From: Roseivirga thermotolerans
Lineage (GTDB): Bacteria > Bacteroidota > Bacteroidia > Cytophagales > Cyclobacteriaceae
Direction of reading: 5' to 3'
Assembly (NCBI RefSeq): GCF_014653175.1
Contig: NZ_BNAG01000001.1
Coordinates: 868,001 to 932,000 of the forward strand
Length of the DNA stretch: 64,000 bases
Shown: piece after piece, positions 43,187 through 50,269 of the stretch
Position numbering within the stretch: the first letter of the stretch is position 1
Layout: every line of letters starts with the position of its first letter
Program-made: the position numbers and the translations under genes
Notes under the pieces: generated by a model
What the model was told of the DNA's origin: nothing
The model's input: only the letters and a program-made list of their open reading frames with translations
Databases searched by the model: none

Positions 43187-43792
43187 ATGTCGGTTGTTCG
43201 CAAGGTGAGGGCAGTAGAACGGGTTTTTGCTGCACTCGATATCGAGATCAGGTCCTTTCAGAAGACTACCCAAATCAACTGCCTGGCAGGCTGCGGCAAA
43301 TGTTGCTTTAAGCCTGATATTGAGGCTACCCCTCTGGAGTTTCTTCCTTTGGCTTTCGACTTATTTTTGACCAGACGCATTGATGAAGCCTATGCCCAGT
43401 TGGCCAATGCGCAGCCGTATTGTCTTCTGTTTGCACCTAAGCCGCTCAGCCTGGACAAAGGCAGTTGCAGCCAGTATGTACACAGGGGGCTAATTTGCAG
43501 GCTTTTTGGCTATTCGGCCATGAAAGGAAAAAACGGAGAGCCTAAGTACGTTACGTGTAAGATTATTAAGGAGTCCCAGCCGGAAAAGGTGGCCCATGCG
43601 CAGGCCTTGAGCATTCAGGGCAACGAAGTGCCAATGATGAGCGACTATTATTTTAGAATCCGTTCCATAGACCCAGACTTAGGCACACACCGCTACCCAA
43701 TCAATGAGGCCATTCGAAAAGCTATTGAGTACGTAATGGCCTACTATGCCTACCGTAGAAGACCTTCTTTGAAAAGAAAGCTCATTGCTTAA
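43187..43792 (+). CDS. YkgJ-family cysteine cluster protein
   Basis: A 201-residue cytoplasmic protein. The N-terminal cluster CLAGCGKCC (Cys32, Cys36, Cys39, Cys40) is typical of YkgJ-like zinc- or iron-binding proteins, and a second group (GSCSQYVHRGLICRLFGYSAMKG, with the C..C pair, and YVTCKII) completes the set of eight cysteines usual for the family. The function of the family is unknown. The gene is monocistronic, with its own promoter element and a composite repeat downstream. Confidence 0.85.
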   Translation: MSVVRKVRAVERVFAALDIEIRSFQKTTQINCLAGCGKCCFKPDIEATPLEFLPLAFDLFLTRRIDEAYAQLANAQPYCLLFAPKPLSLDKGSCSQYVHRGLICRLFGYSAMKGKNGEPKYVTCKIIKESQPEKVAHAQALSIQGNEVPMMSDYYFRIRSIDPDLGTHRYPINEAIRKAIEYVMAYYAYRRRPSLKRKLIA

Positions 43793-43949
43793 TTTTTCTA
43801 TTACCGGGTGAGCTCCGGTTGCATAGAGGCATGGCGCTATACAGGAGAGGAAACTATACTATGTTTCCATTCAATTTCTCCCAATAGTTTTCAGAGGCTT
43901 TCCTGGAGTTATTTCAATGAATTGGGAGAGTTACCGAATAAAAAAACGA

Positions 43950-44098
43950 GGGTGTCTTAAAAAACCTTTAAAACTCGTCATTCTGAATTTATTTCAGAAT
44001 CTATGAGTTGGATTATCAGCGATATAAAGACCCTGAAACCTGCCTTTGCCGCGGGCAGGCAAGTTCAGGGTGACGCTAACTTGGTTTTTAAGACACCC
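43950..44098. repeat. Composite inverted-repeat element B (MITE- or REP-like)
   Basis: Terminal arms GGGTGTCTTAAAAAACC (43950-43966) and GGTTTTTAAGACACCC (44083-44098) are inverted copies. Inside are CGTCATTCTGAA with a hairpin (43980-43987 and 43993-44000), and a second hairpin CCCTGAA..TTCAGGG around CCTGCC..GGCAGG, ending in GGGTGACG. This is the design of Bacteroidota REP sequences. There is no ORF. It occupies most of the 331-bp gap between the YkgJ-like and M1 genes. Confidence 0.75.
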
Positions 44099-44123
44099 CC
44101 GCTCAATATCGGTTTAGGTGTTT

Positions 44124-46460
44124 TTAGTTGCCTCCGTTGGCTCTTTGCATAGGGTTAGAACCAGTAGACTGTCCTCTGGCTCCACCACCGCCCCAGCGGA
44201 ACAGCTCAAATCGAGAAGGCTTGCTTACTCTCGGGAAGTAGTTATTGTCTTCATCCGTATCGGCCGTTTCTCTGTAAGGATCCAGTCTAATTTGCACCAC
44301 CTCTTTATCTTTCATAAAGGCTTTGGTAATGTGCTCTTCGTTCTTTCTCCATATATAGGCCGGAATTCGCTCCACTTCCTTAGTACCATCCACATAAGTC
44401 CACTCAATGATTAGCGGCATTACCAGTCCGCCTTTGTTGGTAAACTCAATTTCGTAGAAGTTTTTATTATCGCCCAACAGTGCTCTCTCTTCTGCCGAAA
44501 GGGAGGCTGTAAATCTCTGATAAGCTCTTTTCGCCTCTTCGGTTACTTCAAACTCATCGTAAGTATGGTAGAAGTCCTGAAGTTTGGGATCTTCCTCCAC
44601 TAAGAACTTCATTCCTTCCTCGCGGTTTCGACTATCGGCTATATCGGTATTTTCCAAAGCGTCTTCGGCAGCAGCAATGGGATACTCGATTTCCGGGTTT
44701 TTGGTGTCTAGCTTATACCATCTCACGTTTTCAATGGCAATGTCTACATGGTCTATGGTGAAGTACCAACCTCTTATGAACCAATCGATATCTACCGCAG
44801 AAGCGTCTTCCAGTGTTCTGAACAAGTCGTCAGGAGTTGGGTGCTTGAAGGCCCAACGCTGTGCATATTGCTTAAAGGCGAAGTCGAACAGTTCGCGACC
44901 CATAATGGTTTCGCGCAGAATATTGAGACCAGTGGCTGCCTTGGCGTAGGCATTGTTGCCAAAACCTATTATGTTTTCTGAGTTGGTCATAATGGGTTCC
45001 AACTGGTCTTTGGGCAGAGCCATATAAGGCGCAATTTTATAGGCAGGTCCTCTTCGGTGAGGGTAGTTGTTGTCAAACTCCTGCTCTGTCAAATACTGAA
45101 CAAAAGTGTTAAGCCCCTCATCCATCCAGGTCCACTGGCGTTCGTCAGAATTCACAATCATAGGGAAGAAGTTATGCCCTACCTCGTGAATAATTACACC
45201 AATAGCACCCCATTTGGTAGACTCTGAGTAGGTACCGTCAGGCAAAGTTCTACCATAGTTAAAGCAAATCATTGGATACTCCATTCCGTTCGAAGCCTCT
45301 ACAGAAATTGCCACAGGATAAGGATAAGGAATGGTGTATTTAGAATAAGTTTTGAGCGTGTGAGCTACTACTTTGGTAGAGTAACGCTCATAAATACCAT
45401 AGGCTTCTTTGGCGTAGTAAGACATAGCCATTGGGTGCTTTTCGCTGCCTTCAATGTCTACAGCCATGGCATCCCAAACAAACTTTCTGGAAGATGTCCA
45501 GGCAAAGTCTCTCACATTTTCTGCCTTGTAGTGCCAGGTTTTAGTGCCTGAAGCTTTTTCCTTTTCATTGGCTTTGGCTTCTTCGAGAGTTACAATTTTC
45601 ACCGGTTCATCGAAGGTTTTTTGAGCCTGAGCCCATCGCTTCTGTTGCTCTGCGTTGAGCACTTCTTTAGGGTTTTGCAACCAGCCGGTTGAGCCAACAA
45701 TGTGGTCAGACGGTACTGTCATTTTCACATCGTAGTTTCCAAAGGTGAGGGCAAACTCACCACGGCCGGTAAACTGTTTGTTGTTCCAGCCCTGAAAGTC
45801 GGAGTAAACCGCCATGCGTGGAAACCATCCCGTAATGGTATAAATATAGTTGCCGTCTTCCGGAAAATACTCATGACCACCACGTGCTCCCGATTCGTTT
45901 CTAGGGGTGGTGTTGTACCACCAGCGAATGTTGAACGATATTTTCTCGCCCGGTTTAAGTACCTGAGGCAAGTCTATTCGCATCATAGTTTGGTTGATGG
46001 TGTAAGGCAACTGGCTGCCTTTGGCATCAGTAACCTCTGTAATATGAAATCCCCAGTCGTTGTCGTGCCCATCAAGAGCGTCAATTTGGTCATAGGTCAT
46101 TCTGGGTCTGATGCTGCTTTCGTCAAACTTGTATGAATCGTTGTCCGGATGTCTTACGTTTTCGTCCAATGCCAACCACAGGTAGGTCAGCGGATCTGGC
46201 GAATTGTTAAAGTAAGTAATGGTTTCGTAGCCATCCAGTCGTTGATTTTCATCATTCAGGGTCGCTTCAATTTTGTAGTCGGCCCTTTGTTGCCAGTACT
46301 TGGGCCCCGGAGCTCCGGAAGCACTTCTGTACATGCTGGGGTCGCGCAGCATTCGTTCTAGCTGCTCAAATCTTTTTCCGTGGTTACTGTTTACAATCTG
46401 GGCAAAAGCACTGCCTCCCAGTATACAGAAAGCCACCAAAGAATAGATGATTCTCTTCAT
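44124..46460 (-). CDS. Secreted M1-family metallopeptidase
   Basis: A 778-residue zinc peptidase with signal peptide MKRIIYSLVAFCILGGSAFA. The zinc site HEVGHN (His425, Glu426, His429) and downstream Glu448 (WMDEGLN) are complete, and the exopeptidase-type substrate loop GMEYP lies at 392-396. Residues 30-260 form the N-terminal beta-saddle (YKIEATLNDENQRLDGYETITY). A C-terminal tail of about 200 residues ends in a glycine-rich low-complexity stretch (RWGGGGARGQSTGSN). It probably degrades peptides in the periplasm or outside. It lies 11 bp downstream of the HupE-like gene in the same operon. Confidence 0.95.
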   Translation of the reverse strand: MKRIIYSLVAFCILGGSAFAQIVNSNHGKRFEQLERMLRDPSMYRSASGAPGPKYWQQRADYKIEATLNDENQRLDGYETITYFNNSPDPLTYLWLALDENVRHPDNDSYKFDESSIRPRMTYDQIDALDGHDNDWGFHITEVTDAKGSQLPYTINQTMMRIDLPQVLKPGEKISFNIRWWYNTTPRNESGARGGHEYFPEDGNYIYTITGWFPRMAVYSDFQGWNNKQFTGRGEFALTFGNYDVKMTVPSDHIVGSTGWLQNPKEVLNAEQQKRWAQAQKTFDEPVKIVTLEEAKANEKEKASGTKTWHYKAENVRDFAWTSSRKFVWDAMAVDIEGSEKHPMAMSYYAKEAYGIYERYSTKVVAHTLKTYSKYTIPYPYPVAISVEASNGMEYPMICFNYGRTLPDGTYSESTKWGAIGVIIHEVGHNFFPMIVNSDERQWTWMDEGLNTFVQYLTEQEFDNNYPHRRGPAYKIAPYMALPKDQLEPIMTNSENIIGFGNNAYAKAATGLNILRETIMGRELFDFAFKQYAQRWAFKHPTPDDLFRTLEDASAVDIDWFIRGWYFTIDHVDIAIENVRWYKLDTKNPEIEYPIAAAEDALENTDIADSRNREEGMKFLVEEDPKLQDFYHTYDEFEVTEEAKRAYQRFTASLSAEERALLGDNKNFYEIEFTNKGGLVMPLIIEWTYVDGTKEVERIPAYIWRKNEEHITKAFMKDKEVVQIRLDPYRETADTDEDNNYFPRVSKPSRFELFRWGGGGARGQSTGSNPMQRANGGN

Positions 46461-46471
46461 GTTAGTTTAGT

Positions 46472-47053
46472 TTACCAAAATTTAGTTTCGATCATTAAAA
46501 TGATGGCTATCCCGGCCACTGCCGATGATACAATCATGTTCCAGTCGCGTCTAGCCACGTTAAACAACCCCACAAAAACAAATGAGGTGATTATAAAGAA
46601 CACCACTATTAAAATTTGCCCCAATTCGAGGCCTACATTAAATGCCAAAAGCGGTGTAAATATGTTTTCTTCTCTGCCCAAAAGGCTTTTGAGATAATTG
46701 CTGAACCCTAAGCCATGAATGAGGCCAAAAAATAGCGCATAGAAATAGTTGCTATTGAATTTAGAAGGGGCAGAACCATGTTTTTTGAACAGGTTGGAAA
46801 CGGCAGTAATAAAAATGGTTACCGGAATAAGAAACTCAATAATGTCGGTTCTGAAGTTAACAATGTTGAGCGTACTCAGGGCTAGAGTAATGGAGTGGCC
46901 AATGGTAAAGGCCGTTACCAGAATAAGTACTTTTTTCCAATCCTGAACAACGTAAATAGCACACAATGCAATGACAAAAAGAATATGGTCATATGCGTTC
47001 TGGTCTATGATGTGTCTATAGCCTACCTCGAGATAAGTGCCAAACTGGCTCAT
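46472..47053 (-). CDS. HupE/UreJ-like membrane protein
   Basis: A 193-residue protein with about six membrane helices. The family's first motif is visible as DHILFVIALCAIYV, and the second as FTIGHSITLALSTL with a conserved GHS; a third is FFGLIHGLGFSNYL. HupE/UreJ proteins are associated with nickel or cobalt uptake in hydrogenase and urease clusters, but members in Bacteroidota occur without those enzymes and have no proven role. It is divergent from a DUF6702 gene and precedes the M1 peptidase, a grouping I recall from related genomes. Confidence 0.85.
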   Translation of the reverse strand: MSQFGTYLEVGYRHIIDQNAYDHILFVIALCAIYVVQDWKKVLILVTAFTIGHSITLALSTLNIVNFRTDIIEFLIPVTIFITAVSNLFKKHGSAPSKFNSNYFYALFFGLIHGLGFSNYLKSLLGREENIFTPLLAFNVGLELGQILIVVFFIITSFVFVGLFNVARRDWNMIVSSAVAGIAIILMIETKFW

Positions 47054-47104
47054 ATTTTCATATCAATGTGTCCAACAACTTCCTAGGAATGCAATAATAA
47101 AGCT

Positions 47105-47112
47105 TAATTTTG
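47105..47112 (+). promoter_or_regulatory. TAnnTTTG promoter element for the DUF6702 gene
   Basis: TAATTTTG ends 24 bp before the start codon at 47137, identical to the elements before glmM and fumC. Confidence 0.5.
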
Positions 47113-47136
47113 AATGGGCATAAAAAAGTATTGTTC

Positions 47137-47634
47137 ATGCAATTGAAGCTTACACATTTGGTGTTTTTGTTGATATTCAGTGGGTTTCATCCTTTTCATG
47201 TGAGTGTGGTAGATGTCGAATACAATGCGCAGGCAAAATCTATACAGGTAAGCCAGCGTATATTTTCAGACGATCTGGAAGACGCACTGGCTGATTTTCA
47301 CGGACTTGAGTCGGTTGATACCGTAGATCCGCAAGATGGGGCACGGCTAGATAGCCTTATTGGCAGCTACCTAAAACAAAAGGTTTTCTTTGTGGTGAAT
47401 GGAAAAGAAAAGAGCATTCATTATGTGGGCTCGGAACTGGAGGGCGATGCCCGCTGGTGCTATTACGAGATAAAAGGTGTTGAAGCTCTGAAAGAAGTGG
47501 AGCTGTCTAACCTTGCACTAATGGATGTGTTTGACGATCAGCAGAACATTGTTCATTTTAAAGTGAGGGGCAAAGTTTACAGCTATCGTCTCGATAAAAA
47601 CAGAAACATCAAAACCTTTAAATTTAATCAGTGA
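47137..47634 (+). CDS. DUF6702 family protein, exported
   Basis: About 165 residues from the ATG at 47137, with a hydrophobic signal (LTHLVFLLIFSGFHPF). Its opening HPFHVSVVDVEYNAQAKSIQVSQRIFSDDLEDAL is the pattern of Bacteroidota DUF6702 proteins. The domain is beta-rich with a C-terminal FKVRGKVYSYRL strand. Function unknown. It is divergent from the HupE-like gene with which it commonly associates, and it overlaps the following RsiV-like gene in GTGA, so translation is coupled. Confidence 0.82.
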   Translation: MQLKLTHLVFLLIFSGFHPFHVSVVDVEYNAQAKSIQVSQRIFSDDLEDALADFHGLESVDTVDPQDGARLDSLIGSYLKQKVFFVVNGKEKSIHYVGSELEGDARWCYYEIKGVEALKEVELSNLALMDVFDDQQNIVHFKVRGKVYSYRLDKNRNIKTFKFNQ

Positions 47635-48464
47635 AGAGAGTATTCTGCTTTTTCGTATTGACGGTCTTAGTGGCTGCGTGTTCCTTCGAAAAGAAAGCCC
47701 CGGAAAACACCCCGCTTGAGCCGAAGGCTATTCGCAAGTTTGTGAACTACGAGATTTCATCCTTTACAGAGATGATGGGCCCTTGCAAAAGTGACAGTGC
47801 TCAAAGGCAATGCCTTATTTTTCAGGTAGAGTTTCCGGTAATTACCGGTCTTGTGCCTCAGTCTGTGGCGGAGAAGCTCAATTACCATATAGAGAAAGAC
47901 ATTCTCTCTTCGTCATTTATTAGCAACAAACCGGGCAGCTTTAAAGAACTCAAAGAAGAGCTCAATGCAGACTATACAAGCATGATCAGCGATTTTCCTG
48001 ATTATAATAATGCCTGGGTTTTTGAGGTGAATAGCGATATTCTTTACCAAGACAGTCTGTTCATTAGTGTAGCCACCACGGTATATTCCTACACGGGAGG
48101 AGCTCACCCCAACTCTGGCCAGGTGTATAGAAGCTACGATTTGCGCACCGGAGACCCCATTACCCTCGATCAGCTACTGGTAGAAAACTACGAGGCCAAA
48201 CTCTATCCGGCAGCCGAAATTGAGTTTCGCATGACCCGCGAAATACCTCCTGAAATGAGCCTTCAGGAAGGGGGATTTTGGTTCGATGAGGGGCAGTTTA
48301 GCCTCAATGAAAACTTTGCGATCATTAACAAGAGCCTCGTTTTTTATTTCAATCCCTACGAAATAGCCCCATATTCTGTAGGACCTACCGAGCTGGAGTT
48401 AAAACTGACAGACTTTGTAGACCTTATAGCAGACGGCAGTGTAATTGATGGGTATAAGAATTAG
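47631..48464 (+). CDS. RsiV-like lipoprotein (DUF3298/DUF4163)
   Basis: A 277-residue protein starting at GTG 47631, overlapping the DUF6702 stop. The signal is KRVFCFFVLTVLVAAC, with a lipidated Cys. The N-terminal part fits DUF4163 and the C-terminal part fits DUF3298, with the conserved TGGAHPNSG motif and the FYFNPYEIAPYSVGP motif. In Bacillus the same domains in RsiV bind lysozyme and hold back sigma V; here there is no sigma factor nearby. The role at the envelope is inferred. Confidence 0.9.
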   Translation: MKRVFCFFVLTVLVAACSFEKKAPENTPLEPKAIRKFVNYEISSFTEMMGPCKSDSAQRQCLIFQVEFPVITGLVPQSVAEKLNYHIEKDILSSSFISNKPGSFKELKEELNADYTSMISDFPDYNNAWVFEVNSDILYQDSLFISVATTVYSYTGGAHPNSGQVYRSYDLRTGDPITLDQLLVENYEAKLYPAAEIEFRMTREIPPEMSLQEGGFWFDEGQFSLNENFAIINKSLVFYFNPYEIAPYSVGPTELELKLTDFVDLIADGSVIDGYKN

Positions 48465-48957
48465 CTTTTTCCTGCTATATATGGCCTGCGCTTCTCTTCA
48501 GGCACAGGAGCTTGAGGTACGCTTTGCCATAAACAATGCCGGTATTCCAGTAGAGGGCACTTTTCGCAGCTCATCCATTCAGTATATGTTTGATAGACAG
48601 CAGCCTGAAAGCGCCTTTTTTAGAGCAGAGGTAGATGTTGCATCGATAGATACCGGCATAAAGGCTCGCGACAGGCACTTGCTCAAGCCCAAGTATTTTG
48701 ATGCCGGGAACTACCCGAAAATGACTTTTAAGTCGACCAAAGTGTACAAGCAAGGTGCTGATTATATACTGGAGGGTGAGCTTAATATAAAAAACACCAT
48801 ACGGCCAATAACCACCCCTTTGTTGATAAGCCATGGAGATGGAGGACAGAAAGAATTTTCGGTTTCGTTTGTGCTGAACAGGCGCGACTTTGGGGTGGGG
48901 CGCAACCATCTGATTTTAGGCGATGAAGTTAGAGTTTCCATAAAACTCAGAAACTAA
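48448..48957 (+). CDS. YceI family protein
   Basis: A 169-residue secreted lipocalin-like protein that probably binds a hydrophobic isoprenoid in the periplasm. The ATG at 48448 lies inside the 3' end of the RsiV-like gene (17-bp overlap) and begins a signal peptide (GIRISFFLLYMACASLQAQ). YceI patterns seen are GTFRSSSIQYMFD, IDTGIKARDRHLLKPKYFDAGNYPKMTFKS and FVLNRRDFGVG. It is the third gene of a coupled operon with DUF6702 and the RsiV-like gene, and overlaps the convergent 2'-5' RNA ligase gene by 11 bp. Confidence 0.93.
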   Translation: MGIRISFFLLYMACASLQAQELEVRFAINNAGIPVEGTFRSSSIQYMFDRQQPESAFFRAEVDVASIDTGIKARDRHLLKPKYFDAGNYPKMTFKSTKVYKQGADYILEGELNIKNTIRPITTPLLISHGDGGQKEFSVSFVLNRRDFGVGRNHLILGDEVRVSIKLRN

Positions 48958-49537
48958 ACTCCTCATAGGGCAGCCATCGACTGCCATTGTGTTTTAGCAG
49001 CCAAAAACTTTTTACATCAAACTCATCCTTAAAGACTCGCGATGCATAGACGGGCCAGGCTTCTGTAAAGTGAGCTTTTTTGAGATCGCGAAAAGCCACC
49101 GTAATGTGTGGATGAAAACCCCCGGCATGAACTGCATGAAACAGGTGCAGTTTTCTTTTTGTGGCTTGCAGTAAGCTCTCGTTCATTTTCATTAAAGGAG
49201 GGCAAGGCTCCGGCTCGATAAAAATGGTGCGAGGCTCAAAAGCCCCAAATCCATTGAGCGTAATAGTAAAAGGCTCAAACGGACCGGCCGAGCGGAGGGC
49301 TTCAAACAACCTGGCCTCTTTGGCTTCGCGCCACTGAAAAGGCATGTGGAATGTAATATGTGGAGGAGAGCGAAATGCAGCCTTGCAACCGTAAGCATCG
49401 GCAAACTCTTGCTTAATGCTATCTATTTTATCGCATAACTCTAGGGGAGGTATTATGGCCAGAAAATATCGGTACTCGCCTGCTTTCAATTCCGGGAATG
49501 ACTTAATGGTTTTTTGCTGAAGCTCACTCTTCAACAA
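48947..49537 (-). CDS. 2'-5' RNA ligase family protein
   Basis: A 196-residue 2H phosphoesterase. The two HxT motifs are His60-Ile-Thr62 in PPHITFHM and His144-Ile-Thr146 in HPHITVAF, spaced as expected for two symmetric halves. Related enzymes act on tRNA half-molecules or cyclic phosphates. Length is typical. It is monocistronic and its 3' end overlaps the YceI gene by 11 bp. Confidence 0.93.
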   Translation of the reverse strand: MLKSELQQKTIKSFPELKAGEYRYFLAIIPPLELCDKIDSIKQEFADAYGCKAAFRSPPHITFHMPFQWREAKEARLFEALRSAGPFEPFTITLNGFGAFEPRTIFIEPEPCPPLMKMNESLLQATKRKLHLFHAVHAGGFHPHITVAFRDLKKAHFTEAWPVYASRVFKDEFDVKSFWLLKHNGSRWLPYEEFSF

Positions 49538-49665
49538 CGAAGTTATAAAACCCGAACGTTTTATTACATTTCAGAATGTATTGTACATAAGGAGTTGCCT
49601 GATACCAGATGTAAGGCCATTGTTGGCATGTAATTTGACTACAGGCGTTTGGTAAATTTCCCTAT

Positions 49666-50169
49666 ATGTTGAAGGCTTTTTGTATTGCAGGCACTCTTGT
49701 ATTTTTTCTTTTTCTGGTAGCCTGCCAGTCAGACGATGCCCCTGTGGCTGAGCTCAAATTTACCAAAGACCAACTACAAACATTACATGGAGAAAGTGGC
49801 CGCACCTGGAAGGTATCGGTGGTTTATGAAAACTACAGCCAAACCGAGTTTAGCCGCTTTAATAATTGCTACAAAGACGACCTCTACACGTTTAGCAGCG
49901 ATACCACTGCGGTGGAAGTGAGCCTTGGAAGTGTACGATGCTTTTGGCCTGACGCTACTGCGGAATCGGCCACTGTAAACTATACGTATGACGAGCAAAG
50001 CGGGCGGGTATTTCTTGAGCATGGAAGGGCAGAGCAAAACGGAGGCTTTTTCTATTCACACTTTTTTGTAATGGAGCTGGTGGAACTTTCAGAAAACAGG
50101 GTGTTTTTCGCTTCTGGTGAGAATGGTCGTTACTCCAAAGCCATAGTTTTTGAACCCTCTTCTCCTTAA
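49666..50169 (+). CDS. Small predicted lipoprotein
   Basis: A 167-residue protein with a lipoprotein signal (KAFCIAGTLVFFLFLVAC, Cys20). The mature domain starts with a linker followed by a helix and several strands (KDQLQTLHGESGRTWKVSVVYENY, DLYTFSSDTTAVEVSLG, ATVNYTYDEQSGRVFLEHG). The pattern resembles the lipocalin-like lipoproteins with GKxWK start motifs common in Bacteroidota. No specific family is recognised and there is no operon partner. Confidence 0.75.
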   Translation: MLKAFCIAGTLVFFLFLVACQSDDAPVAELKFTKDQLQTLHGESGRTWKVSVVYENYSQTEFSRFNNCYKDDLYTFSSDTTAVEVSLGSVRCFWPDATAESATVNYTYDEQSGRVFLEHGRAEQNGGFFYSHFFVMELVELSENRVFFASGENGRYSKAIVFEPSSP

Positions 50170-50269
50170 ACATTTGGAGCGTTCGGTATAATCAATCCGA
50201 CCAGTTGCCCATTTCAGTTTTGTGAGCATTACTTTTTAGAGTAAATTCCAAGCCTTTAACAAATCTGAA

